DNA of 64,000 nucleotides from HGM04593 sp045660825 (lineage in GTDB: Bacteria; Bacteroidota; Bacteroidia; Bacteroidales; Bacteroidaceae): assembly GCA_045660825.1 (NCBI GenBank), contig JAZREN010000002.1:1-64000 (forward strand), read 5' to 3'. The translations under genes and the position numbers were made by a program. Shown in pieces: positions 1 through 8,100 of this stretch. The notes under the pieces were generated by a model. That model worked only from the letters and a program-made list of their open reading frames with translations. It was not told where the DNA came from and did not search any database. Within the stretch, counting starts at the first letter, position 1. Every line of letters starts with the position of its first letter.

Positions 1-14
1 ACTCCTTTGTGAAC

Positions 15-151
15 CTAAAGCTCGGTGCTGAAGCACACTCCTCTGGGGAGGTAAACCTCCCTTCGTCGCAACCAATGCTTTTTTCGCATTGGCGTCGCAA
101 CCAACGCTCCCCCGCGTTGGCATCGCCACTTTTATAGAAAACGAGCTTTAG
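15..151 (+). other. possible structured transcript end with three hairpins
   Basis: Three hairpins follow one another: 46-51/56-61, 72-78/86-92 and 101-107/114-120. They are enclosed by a perfect 10-bp long-range pairing of 15-24 (CTAAAGCTCG) with 142-151 (CGAGCTTTAG). The 142-151 segment is also the 5' arm of the terminator at 140-169, so the two folds exclude each other. Frame 3 is open from base 3 to a TAG at 135-137, so this could instead be the last 44 codons of an upstream gene with a repeat-rich tail. I recognise no known RNA family. The structure is seen in the sequence; any function is inference. Confidence 0.4.
64..128 (+). repeat. tandem ~29-bp hairpin repeat, two full units and a partial third
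   Basis: Two units start with CGTCGCAA (64-71 and 93-100) and continue as a 7-bp inverted repeat: CCAATGC/GCATTGG in the first, CCAACGC/GCGTTGG in the second. A third, degenerate start CATCGCCA lies at 121-128. The one base pair that differs between the stems has changed on both sides (T-A to C-G), so pairing is preserved. Confidence 0.75.
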
Positions 152-174
152 TTAACACTAAGGCTCGTTTTTTG
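140..174 (+). terminator. intrinsic terminator of the transcript entering from the left
   Basis: A 13-bp stem (140-152 with 157-169, one G-U pair) closes a TAAC loop and is followed by a run of six T. It ends whatever transcript enters the window on the plus strand. Confidence 0.85.
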
Positions 175-544
175 TTATAAGGGAACTAAGGGCAATTAAG
201 GGTAATTAAAGTTTACTAAAGGAAAAAGGCCCAAAAGGGTGACAAGGACATTAAGGGCCAGAAGGAAATTGTCATCCCGACAGAGCGGAGCGACGAGGGA
301 TCTCAAAACATGGACATGCTGTCAATCCCCCTCATCAATATTGGGCCTTGTAGTGTTTGTAATGTTCGGGTTCAGTAGAAAAAAGGTGTGGGGTATCTTT
401 AAATGCTCTATCAAAGTGTTATGTCGTTCTGCAAATATAGGATGACAAATTCGCCAAAAAAACAACATGGGTCAACTTCTATATTATTCCTTTATACTAA
501 ATACTCTTTTTCCTCGTTAAATAGTCTATAAAAGAGTTTATTGT
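175..544. other. gene-free stretch upstream of the histidine kinase
   Basis: No convincing gene is visible. The left part (185-245) is purine-rich with repeated TAAGGG and AATTAA words. A REP-like sequence lies at 270-304. A 68-codon open frame at 239-445 runs through that repeat and resembles no family. The last 100 bases are A+T rich and should hold the kinase promoter, but no clear TAnnTTTG box is seen. Confidence 0.5.
270..304 (+). repeat. REP-like intergenic repeat, copy 1
   Basis: TGTCATCCCGACAG followed by GAGCGGAGCGACGAGGGATCTC. It matches the pattern of the sequences at 58851-58878 and 62141-62219 (TGTCATyyCGA, then a purine-rich stretch ending AATCT or GATCTC). All three lie outside genes. 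Confidence 0.6.
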
Positions 545-1672
545 ATGAAGTGGTTCAATAATTTCAGGAATGCGAAGTATGCTCTCATTGCAGTGGCTGC
601 GGTGATTGCTGTGGCTTCGTTGCTGGTGTCCAATCTCATTGTGGATGATTTGAAACAGGAAGAGGAGCGTCGCATGAAGGTGTGGGCTTCGGCTATGAGT
701 TCTCTTATCAGTGCCGATATTGACGAGGACGTTAGCCTTGAGGAAGAGATTCTGAGCAGCAACAAGACTATTCCGGTGATTATGGTCAGCGAGGGGGGTG
801 AAATTCTCTCCTATAACAATATCCCGGAACAGAAACTTGAGTCAAGGGCTGCTGCTATGCGTGAGTCGGGCACAATGATTGAGGTTCCGCTTGGCGATGG
901 CAACAAGCACTATATTTACTATGACGACTCGGACACATTGGTTCAGCTTGCCTATTATCCATATATTCAACTGGCTGTTGTGGTGGTGTTTTTCATCATC
1001 TGCTTTGTGGCAATCCTCAATTCAAAGCGTGCCGAGCAGAACAGGGTGTGGGTGGGCTTGTCAAAGGAGACGGCTCATCAGCTTGGAACGCCCATCTCGT
1101 CGTTGATGGCGTGGGTGGAGATACTGAAGAGCAAATACCCTGATGATGAGTTGTTGCCTGAGATGGAGCACGATGTGGAGCGTTTGCAGATGGTTGCCGA
1201 GCGTTTCTCGAAGATTGGCTCAAAGAGTGAGCCAGTGATGGCCGATGTGAACAGTGTGATTGAGAGGGCTGTGGGTTATATGAAACGCCGTAGTCCTGCC
1301 AAGGTGCAGTATGAGCTTGCACTCACGGGTGCTCCTTTGCTTGCTCCGCTCAACATTCCTTTGCTTGAATGGGTGATAGAGAACCTGTGCAAGAATGCAA
1401 TTGATGCAATGGGTGGCAATGGAAGCATAATAGTTGAGGTAGCCGACGCTGCCGACAAGGTGGTGGTGGATGTGACAGATACCGGCAAGGGTATTGCCAA
1501 ATCGCAGTGGGACGATGTGTTCAAGCCCGGTTTTACGACAAAGCCGCGTGGGTGGGGGCTTGGTCTCTCTTTGGCCAAAAGAATTGTGGAGGAGTTTCAC
1601 AAAGGGCGCATTTATATAAAGAAATCTCTAGCGGGAAAGGGTACAACCTTCCGTATTGAGCTAAAAAAGTAA
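545..1672 (+). CDS. membrane sensor histidine kinase (orphan)
   Basis: This 375-residue protein should sense a periplasmic signal and autophosphorylate on histidine. A membrane segment lies near residues 13-31, a short periplasmic loop of about 105 residues follows, and a second membrane segment lies near 139-160. The phosphoacceptor H-box is ETAHQLGTP with His178. The C-terminal GHKL ATPase part has the N-box (CKNAIDAMGG), DTGKGI, and a G2 box (GWGLGLSLAKRI). There is no PAS, HAMP or receiver domain, and no response regulator lies next to it in the window, so its partner is elsewhere. The start ATG at 545 precedes a short cytoplasmic basic segment and fits a signal anchor. Function as a kinase is firm; the signal is unknown. 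Confidence 0.9.
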   Translation: MKWFNNFRNAKYALIAVAAVIAVASLLVSNLIVDDLKQEEERRMKVWASAMSSLISADIDEDVSLEEEILSSNKTIPVIMVSEGGEILSYNNIPEQKLESRAAAMRESGTMIEVPLGDGNKHYIYYDDSDTLVQLAYYPYIQLAVVVVFFIICFVAILNSKRAEQNRVWVGLSKETAHQLGTPISSLMAWVEILKSKYPDDELLPEMEHDVERLQMVAERFSKIGSKSEPVMADVNSVIERAVGYMKRRSPAKVQYELALTGAPLLAPLNIPLLEWVIENLCKNAIDAMGGNGSIIVEVADAADKVVVDVTDTGKGIAKSQWDDVFKPGFTTKPRGWGLGLSLAKRIVEEFHKGRIYIKKSLAGKGTTFRIELKK

Positions 1673-1713
1673 AGTTTTTTATCAAATTAGGTGTTTCTAA
1701 AGAATTTTATTAC

Positions 1714-1721
1714 TATCTTTG
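1714..1721 (+). promoter_or_regulatory. -7 promoter box for DUF177-rpmF
   Basis: TATCTTTG fits the Bacteroides -7 consensus TAnnTTTG and lies about 80 bases before the DUF177 start. No exact TTTG is present at -33; TTTC at 1694-1697 is the nearest. Confidence 0.6.
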
Positions 1722-1802
1722 TGTCCTAAAATCGGATAGTGTGGATGTAAAGCACTGCTTTTGAGGAGTTATATTATTGATTGAGTTGATTTTATAGTAG
1801 CG

Positions 1803-2339
1803 ATGGGAAGATTTGACAAGTATAATGTAGACCTCAAGGGAATGAGAGTTGCCTCCCTTGAATTGGAGTTCGACCTCGATAATGCATTTTTTGCTGATAT
1901 CGATGGCGAAGAGTTTCAGAAGGGCGCTGTCAAGGCAAAAGTGGCGGTGAACAAGAACAGGGATATCTTTGATTTCTCTTTCTCGTTGGCAGGAACAGTG
2001 ATTGTTCCTTGTGACCGTTGCCTCGATGACCTGGCAATTGATGTCGATACCGAGAACACCTTGCGTGTGAAACTTGGTGAGAGCTATGCCGATGAAGGCG
2101 ATATTGTGATAGTTCCCGAGAGCGAAGGGGATTTGAACATTGCGTGGTACCTGTATGAGTTCATTGTCCTGGCATTGCCAATGAAGCGTGTGCATGCGCC
2201 GGGAAAGTGCAATCACGAGATGACAGGTAAACTCAAGAAACACTCTGTAGATGCCGATGAGAACAATGACGGCGAGGAGATGCAGATTGATCCACGTTGG
2301 GCCGGGTTGAAGGATTTACAAATAGAAGAAGATAATTGA
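1803..2339 (+). CDS. DUF177 (YceD-like) protein, rRNA accumulation factor family
   Basis: A 178-residue soluble protein of the DUF177/YceD family. The family is linked to 23S rRNA accumulation and is found beside rpmF in most bacteria. The core motif VPCDRCLDDL near residue 63 carries the paired cysteines typical of the family. An acidic C-terminal tail follows. rpmF starts 23 bases downstream and the two are almost certainly one operon, read from the promoter box at 1714. The start at 1803 is the first ATG after that promoter. The family call is confident; the molecular mechanism is not established. Confidence 0.85.
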   Translation: MGRFDKYNVDLKGMRVASLELEFDLDNAFFADIDGEEFQKGAVKAKVAVNKNRDIFDFSFSLAGTVIVPCDRCLDDLAIDVDTENTLRVKLGESYADEGDIVIVPESEGDLNIAWYLYEFIVLALPMKRVHAPGKCNHEMTGKLKKHSVDADENNDGEEMQIDPRWAGLKDLQIEEDN

Positions 2340-2362
2340 AAAATATTTAAAACGTTTTAAAA

Positions 2363-2542
2363 ATGGCACATCCTAAAAGAAGACAATCAAAGACTAGAAC
2401 TGCCAAGAGAAGAACTCACGACAAGGCAGTAGCTCCTACATTGGCTATATGCCCTAACTGTGGCGAGTGGCACGTTTATCACACCGTATGCGGTGCGTGT
2501 GGTTATTACAGAGGCAAGCTTGCTGTAGAGAAAGCTGTCTAA
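2363..2542 (+). CDS. rpmF: 50S ribosomal protein L32
   Basis: A 59-residue protein beginning MAHPKRRQSK, the hallmark N-terminus of L32. Two CxxC pairs (Cys30/Cys33 and Cys43/Cys46) form the zinc-binding site of the C+ type of L32. It is a structural component of the large ribosomal subunit near the peptidyl-transferase region. It sits 23 bases after the DUF177 gene, the usual arrangement, and is followed directly by a terminator. In many relatives fabH follows rpmF; here the next gene is era. Confidence 0.97.
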   Translation: MAHPKRRQSKTRTAKRRTHDKAVAPTLAICPNCGEWHVYHTVCGACGYYRGKLAVEKAV

Positions 2543-2551
2543 ATAATTGTT

Positions 2552-2589
2552 CTACCGCCGACGCATTTTGCCGACGCGGGTAGTTTTTT
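2552..2589 (+). terminator. terminator after rpmF
   Basis: A short G+C-rich stem (CTACC-GC with GC-G-GGTAG, one bulged G) ends in a run of six T. It closes the DUF177-rpmF transcript. Confidence 0.65.
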
Positions 2590-2599
2590 GTCAAAGACA

Positions 2600-2633
2600 A
2601 AAACGCACCTATGGCATTTTGTAGGTGCGTTTT
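2600..2633. terminator. hairpin between rpmF and era
   Basis: A perfect 12-bp stem, AAAACGCACCTA (2600-2611) with TAGGTGCGTTTT (2622-2633), with A and T runs on its two sides, so it could terminate in both directions. It lies only 19 bases before the era start and could also limit read-through into era. Confidence 0.75.
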
Positions 2634-2652
2634 TATCATTTTATGTAACACT

Positions 2653-3537
2653 ATGCATAAAGCCGGTTTTGTAAATATCGTAGGTAATCCCAATGTCGGC
2701 AAGTCGACATTGATGAACCTGTTGGTGGGCGAGAGAATATCTATTGCCACTTTCAAGGCGCAGACTACAAGACACCGCATCATGGGTATATTGAACACCG
2801 ATGATGCGCAGATTGTGTTCTCGGACACTCCGGGAGTGCTCAAACCCAACTACAAGTTGCAGGAGGCGATGTTGCGTTTTTCTCGCTCGGCGCTGCGCGA
2901 TGCCGATGTGCTGCTCTATGTGACCGATGTTGTCGAGAGCCCCGAGAAGAACAGCGACTTCATTGAGGAGGTACGTAAACTAGATGTACCCATCCTGGTG
3001 CTTATAAACAAGATTGACCTGACCAATCAGGCCGAGCTTGTGAAGAAGGTGGAGCTTTGGCACGAGATTATTCCCGAGGCCGAGATTCTGCCCATATCGG
3101 CAATAGCAAAGTTCAATGTCGATGTGGTGATGAAGCGAGTGATGGAACTGCTTCCTGAGTCTCCACCATACTTTGAGAAGGATGCGCTCACCGACAAACC
3201 GGCGCGTTTCTTTGTTACAGAGATAATACGCGAGAAAATCCTCTTGCACTATGACAAGGAGATTCCTTATGTGTGCGAGGCCGTTGTCGAGCAATTCAAG
3301 GAGGACGACGGAAAGATATATATAAAGGCGCTTATATATGTTGAGCGCGATTCGCAGAAGGGTATCATCATCGGTCACGAGGGCTCGGCTCTCAAGCGTG
3401 TGGCTACCGATGCTCGTCACGAACTTGAGAAATTCTTTGGGAAAAGAATATTTTTGGAAATTTATGTAAGAGTCGACAAGGATTGGCGTAACAGCGACCG
3501 TCAGTTGCGCCGTTTCGGATACGACCAAAAAGATTAA
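2653..3537 (+). CDS. era: GTPase Era, 16S rRNA maturation
   Basis: A 294-residue GTPase that binds the 3' end of 16S rRNA and acts in late 30S assembly. The G domain starts at once (GNPNVGKS P-loop, DTPG switch II, NKID specificity motif) and is followed by a C-terminal KH RNA-binding domain containing the GHEGSALK loop. An in-frame ATG at 2611 lies inside the preceding hairpin and would add 14 residues unlike the family, so 2653 (MHKAGFV) is preferred. der follows after 6 bases, so the two ribosome-assembly GTPases are co-transcribed. Confidence 0.96.
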   Translation: MHKAGFVNIVGNPNVGKSTLMNLLVGERISIATFKAQTTRHRIMGILNTDDAQIVFSDTPGVLKPNYKLQEAMLRFSRSALRDADVLLYVTDVVESPEKNSDFIEEVRKLDVPILVLINKIDLTNQAELVKKVELWHEIIPEAEILPISAIAKFNVDVVMKRVMELLPESPPYFEKDALTDKPARFFVTEIIREKILLHYDKEIPYVCEAVVEQFKEDDGKIYIKALIYVERDSQKGIIIGHEGSALKRVATDARHELEKFFGKRIFLEIYVRVDKDWRNSDRQLRRFGYDQKD

Positions 3538-3543
3538 TGAGCT

Positions 3544-4857
3544 ATGGGAAATTTAGTAGCAATTGTGGGTCGCCCAAACGTGGGTAAGTCAACCCTTTTC
3601 AATCGCCTGACTGAGACTAAGCAGGCTATCATTTCGGACGAGGCCGGCACAACACGCGACCGCCAGTATGGTCGTTGTTTCTGGTGTGGCAAGGAGTTCT
3701 CGCTTGTGGACACAGGTGGCTGGGTACGTAACTCGGACGATGTGTTCGAGGAGGCAATTTGCGACCAGGTGACACTTGCTCTTGAGGAGGCCGACGTAAT
3801 CCTCTTTGTTGTGGATGCAATGAACGGACTCACTGACCTTGACATGGAGATGGCATCAATGTTGCGCCGTGCAAAGAAGCCGGTGCTTGTGGTTGCCAAC
3901 AAGGTAGATACATATGAAATGCAATACGGTACTGCCGAGTTCTACAGCCTTGGTCTTGGCGACATGCACTGCATATCGGCAGCCAACGGTAGTGGTACAG
4001 GTGACCTGCTCGACGAGATATTGACAAAGTTTACAAAGGAGGCCGAGGAGGCTCCCGAGGAGAATATTCCACGCTTTGCTGTGGTAGGTCGTCCTAATGC
4101 CGGCAAGAGCTCTATCATCAACGTGTTCTTGGGCGAGGACCGCAACATTGTTACAAACATTGCAGGTACAACACGCGATTCAATCCTCACACGTTACACC
4201 AAGTTCGGTTTCGATTTCTATCTGGTGGATACTGCCGGTATCCGCAAGAAAGGTAAGGTGAGCGAGGATATCGAGTACTACTCGGTGTTGCGTTCTATCC
4301 GTGCCATTGAGAACAGCGACGTGTGTATTCTTATGATTGATGCCACACGTGGCATTGAGTCACAGGACTTGAACATCTTTTCAATCATCCAGCGTAACCA
4401 GAAGGGGCTTGTTGTTGTTGTGAACAAGTGGGACTTGGTTGAGGATAGGAGTGAAAAGGTGCAGAAGTTCTTCGAGAACGCAATCCGTGAGCGCCTTGCT
4501 CCATTTGTGGATTTCCCAATCATCTTTACATCGGCTGTTACAAAGCAGCGTGTGTTCAAGGTGCTTGAGACTGCAAAGGATGTGTACTTGAACTCACAGA
4601 GAAAGATTTCTACAGCCAAGTTCAACGAGGAAATGTTGCCGCTTATCGAGGCTTATCCGCCACCATCAATCAAGGGCAAGTATATCAAGATTAAGTACTG
4701 TATGCAGTTGCACGAGACACGCGTTCCTTCGTTCCTGTTCTTTGCAAACCTGCCACAGTATGTAAAGGACCCATACAAGCGCTTCCTCGAGAATAAGATC
4801 CGTGCCAAGTGGAACTTCCACGGAGTGCCAATGAATATTTTCATTAGGCAGAAGTAG
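3544..4857 (+). CDS. der: GTPase Der (EngA), 50S subunit assembly
   Basis: A 437-residue ribosome-assembly GTPase with two consecutive G domains. The first has GRPNVGKS near residue 9, DTGGW and NKVD. The second has GRPNAGKS near residue 182, DTAGI and NKWD. The C-terminal KH-like domain follows. Length and domain order are those of the family. It starts 6 bases after era. The last 25 bases of the gene, including the stop codon, are repeated 34 bases downstream. Confidence 0.97.
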   Translation: MGNLVAIVGRPNVGKSTLFNRLTETKQAIISDEAGTTRDRQYGRCFWCGKEFSLVDTGGWVRNSDDVFEEAICDQVTLALEEADVILFVVDAMNGLTDLDMEMASMLRRAKKPVLVVANKVDTYEMQYGTAEFYSLGLGDMHCISAANGSGTGDLLDEILTKFTKEAEEAPEENIPRFAVVGRPNAGKSSIINVFLGEDRNIVTNIAGTTRDSILTRYTKFGFDFYLVDTAGIRKKGKVSEDIEYYSVLRSIRAIENSDVCILMIDATRGIESQDLNIFSIIQRNQKGLVVVVNKWDLVEDRSEKVQKFFENAIRERLAPFVDFPIIFTSAVTKQRVFKVLETAKDVYLNSQRKISTAKFNEEMLPLIEAYPPPSIKGKYIKIKYCMQLHETRVPSFLFFANLPQYVKDPYKRFLENKIRAKWNFHGVPMNIFIRQK

Positions 4858-4915
4858 GCGTAGCGTAGCGAAAGCCAACTTCTATCAGCCTGAATATTTT
4901 CATTAGGCAGAAGTA
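4832..4915 (+). repeat. 25-bp direct repeat spanning the end of der
   Basis: TGAATATTTTCATTAGGCAG plus AAGTA occurs at 4832-4856, where it encodes the last residues and stop of der, and again at 4891-4915. The 34 bases between the copies contain GTAGCGTAGCG. The second copy is non-coding. Confidence 0.9.
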
Positions 4916-4916
4916 A

Positions 4917-4957
4917 ACTGAAAGGTGAAAGGTGAAAGCGGAAATGTGAAAGGTGAG
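4917..4957 (+). repeat. purine-rich GAAAGGTGAAA repeat, copy 1
   Basis: Short degenerate repeats of GAAAGGT follow der. Related sequence occurs at the ends of two other genes in the window (50027-50072, and on the other strand 58949-58997). Confidence 0.6.
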
Positions 4958-4964
4958 TAAAGTT

Positions 4965-5015
4965 AAAAAACAGACATCCTCTTTGCAAAATTAGCAAAGA
5001 GGATGTCTGTTTTTT
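4965..5015. terminator. bidirectional terminator after der
   Basis: A perfect 22-bp stem (4965-4986 with 4994-5015) around a 7-base loop, with six A at the left and six T at the right, so it can work on both strands. Confidence 0.92.
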
Positions 5016-5061
5016 AATGCAATGCAATTATCTTAAAATTAGTTAATTGTAAATTTTATTA

Positions 5062-5070
5062 TATCTTTGC
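5062..5070 (+). promoter_or_regulatory. -7 promoter box for the 1020-residue lipoprotein gene
   Basis: TATCTTTGC matches TAnnTTTGC. It lies 78 bases before the chosen ATG at 5148. This makes an in-frame start at 5067 impossible from this promoter. Confidence 0.65.
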
Positions 5071-5147
5071 AAAATCAATTAGTATTCAATTCATTATTGT
5101 GGTGCTTGGATAACGTTGATCCGTTTTTGACCAAAATTGTGATATAT

Positions 5148-8100
5148 ATGTGTAAAAGAACATTATTCGCGTTGTTGCTTGGGGCTATTTCCTTCTGCAC
5201 TTCGTGTGTGGACAACAACTATGACTTACTGAACAAGAAGATTGCAACGGATGTGAAAATTGAGAGCAATACCGTTGCTGTGCCTGTTGGCGACCTCAAG
5301 GCTGTGCTGCTCGATTCGCTCATTGATGTCAATGAGATTGAGTTACTTGGTAAGGATACCGATGGTGTCTACAGCATCGCTGTTGATAGTGCCATTTCCG
5401 TAGAGGAGAACTTTGACCCTATAACATTGCATATTGATCCTGTTGAATACAGTGCTTCTGTAAAGTTCGAGGAGGCTGATATTGACACAATACATATCAG
5501 TGCTACGGATATGACTGTCGCAACGTTTTCGTCACCAAAGATTTCAGTAGAGGATTTGAATAAAGAACTGCCTCATCTTGAGTCGGAAGTCAGAACTGAT
5601 CTTTTTGATAAGACCGTGCTTGAAAATATGTTGGCGGAGCTTGGTGATTCGCCTCAGCCATATAAGTTTACAGAATTAAAGGTAACGACCGGTGAGCAAA
5701 TTGTGCCTTGCAAGGTTGATTACACTATGCATCACGATATAGATGCAATCAGAAGTGTCAAATTGGGTACTGCCGGCGACACAATAGGAACTCTTGTGAA
5801 TGTAGTTGTCACAAACCCAAAAGTTTTGCAGGATTGTGCTAAGGAGATAAACTTCAGAATCGATTTTCCAGAAATCTTCACTTTGGCTTTGAATGAAGAT
5901 GCAGATCAACCCGAAAAATACAAAATTGACGGACACTCTGTTTGTCTTGATGGTTTTAAGTCCACTGGCGAGAGTTCAACGCTCAGCTTTTATATCACGG
6001 ATATCAAGGGTATTGACGGATATATAGAAAATGGCTGCATAAGTATTGATAAGTCCATCAACTATACCATTGGTTATAAGGTCGATGGTGAAATTGAGTT
6101 GAGGAAGGGTATGAAGGTTGAGGATTTTTCATTTGGTGTTGACCTTGACGTCCAATTGGCGTTCCTTGAAGCTGCAGGAAAGACAAAAGATGTGAAGGTT
6201 GATTTTGAACCTGTTGAAATGCTCTTCAGTGCCGATTTCGGAAATCTGGAGCATATTGATACTATCAATTATGTTGATTTTGACGAGGAAAGGAGCAGAA
6301 TCAAGTTTGAAACAAGGATGGACACTGTTTGGCTCGGTGCTTTTGATCTAATGGAGGGTTATGCCTTGAAGATAGCGTTTCCACAGTTGGAAATAAGTCA
6401 GGACTATTCCAATTACGAAGGAATCACATACAATGAGGCAGAGCATGCTTTCTATGTGAAAGATATTAAAAACCTTTCGCGTACGTGGGAAATTGCTCCC
6501 AAAAGATTGACCTTGAATCTTCCGGTGGAAGACGACTCTTGTCACATGGACGTGAAAGCCATGATTTCTTGTGTGAACTTGAACAATCCCGACGAGAGTG
6601 GTTGTTTCTATCTTGCCGGTCGTGATATGGACAATATGGTTGAGGCACTTGGTAAACTCAAAGGAGACAAAGAGGCGCGTTTCTATTTGTCGGAGTCTGA
6701 TCTTGCAATAAAGGATGCCGTTGTGCACACCGATGAAATCATTTCGTCGTTGAATGCCAGTTCTAATTTTGATATAAACGAGAAAGTACCGAGCGAGGTT
6801 GGTCGTGTTGAAAAAATAGGATTCAAGGAAGATGTACCTATTCGTCTGGCTTTGAATGTGGAAGGTTTGGATATGCTTGACAACATTGAACTGGATGTTG
6901 ATGTAACTTTGCCGTCATTCCTTAAGATGAAGACCTTGAAAAGGAGTGATGAGATTGTTATAGAAGACAGTGTCTTGAGCGTAAGCACAAGCTATGATCC
7001 ATCAAGCAAGGAACCACTTGTGTTTGAATTGCTGTGCAGTGGAATGGACTTTACTAATGGTGAAAACGGTTCTGCCGGGCTGGTAATAAAAGACTCTGTC
7101 GACGGAAATTCGTACTTGTCGTATAATTGCGATGTCTTTGTAGACGGCCAAGCGTCAATCAGTGGCGCGGAGTTCCATTCTGCAGCTCTTGGAAATGACA
7201 TCTCTTTTGATGTTTCACTCGAAATTGGTGATATCTCGGTGAAGAGATTCCATGGTATCTATCGTGCAGAGATAGAAAGTGTTGATGAGAACATTGATTT
7301 AGATCTTGGCGATGAGCTTGAATTTGTGCGGGAAGAGGGTAATTCCATAACTCTGGCCGACCCGCAGCTGGAATTTGTACTTAAAAACTCTGTCGGTATT
7401 CCGGTTGATATAACTTTGCTTCTTTACGGCAACGACGAGAATGGACAGGTTATTGAGGATTCAAGAATTGAATTGGTACAGAGAATACAACCTGCCAAGT
7501 ATGATGAGATGACCGATGAATTGATTCCTGTAGAGACAAAACTCTTCTTGACGACAGATACTGCAAATATCAGCAAGGCGGGTTATGAGAATGTTGAAAT
7601 TCCAAACCTTGCAAACCTGTTGAAGAAGGTGCCACACTCGTTGAGCCTGAAGATTGACCCCGAAATTATAGAAGACGGTGTGACTCATCATATCGATATC
7701 TGTGACCCGATAAAGTTGGATGCGACTTATTCTGTAGTCATTCCGCTGAAATTTGAGGATCTTCACCTGTGCTACAATGATACAATTACCGGATTGGATA
7801 CCAATCTTGGCGAAACAATGAGTATGTTCAGTAATGTGTCGCTTTGTGCAAAGATGGATATTGTGAATACCATACCGCTTGGCCTCTTGCTCAAGGTTGT
7901 TCCGCTTGATGTCTATGGTAATGTGATTGACGATATTGAAATTGATGAATTGAAGATTGCCGCCGGCGCCGGTGATGCGTTGTTGGATGAGAAGGGAACT
8001 CTCTGTGCAGGTGGTGAGCCACAGAAATTTGTCTTTGGCATCAAGAGCAAGAGTGGTGACATATCGTTGTTGGACGGCTTGGCATTCTCGCTTGAGGCTG

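Noticed and set aside
64..120. CRISPR-like array at the left edge
   Set aside because: The repeats are directly adjacent without unique spacers, only two full units exist and no cas genes are present.
239..445. 68-codon open frame on the plus strand upstream of the histidine kinase
   Set aside because: It runs through the REP-like repeat, has no family pattern and an Arg/Ser-rich composition typical of non-coding frames.
2611..2652. In-frame ATG at 2611 as start of era
   Set aside because: It lies within the hairpin at 2600-2633 and would add 14 residues unlike Era proteins; ATG 2653 fits.
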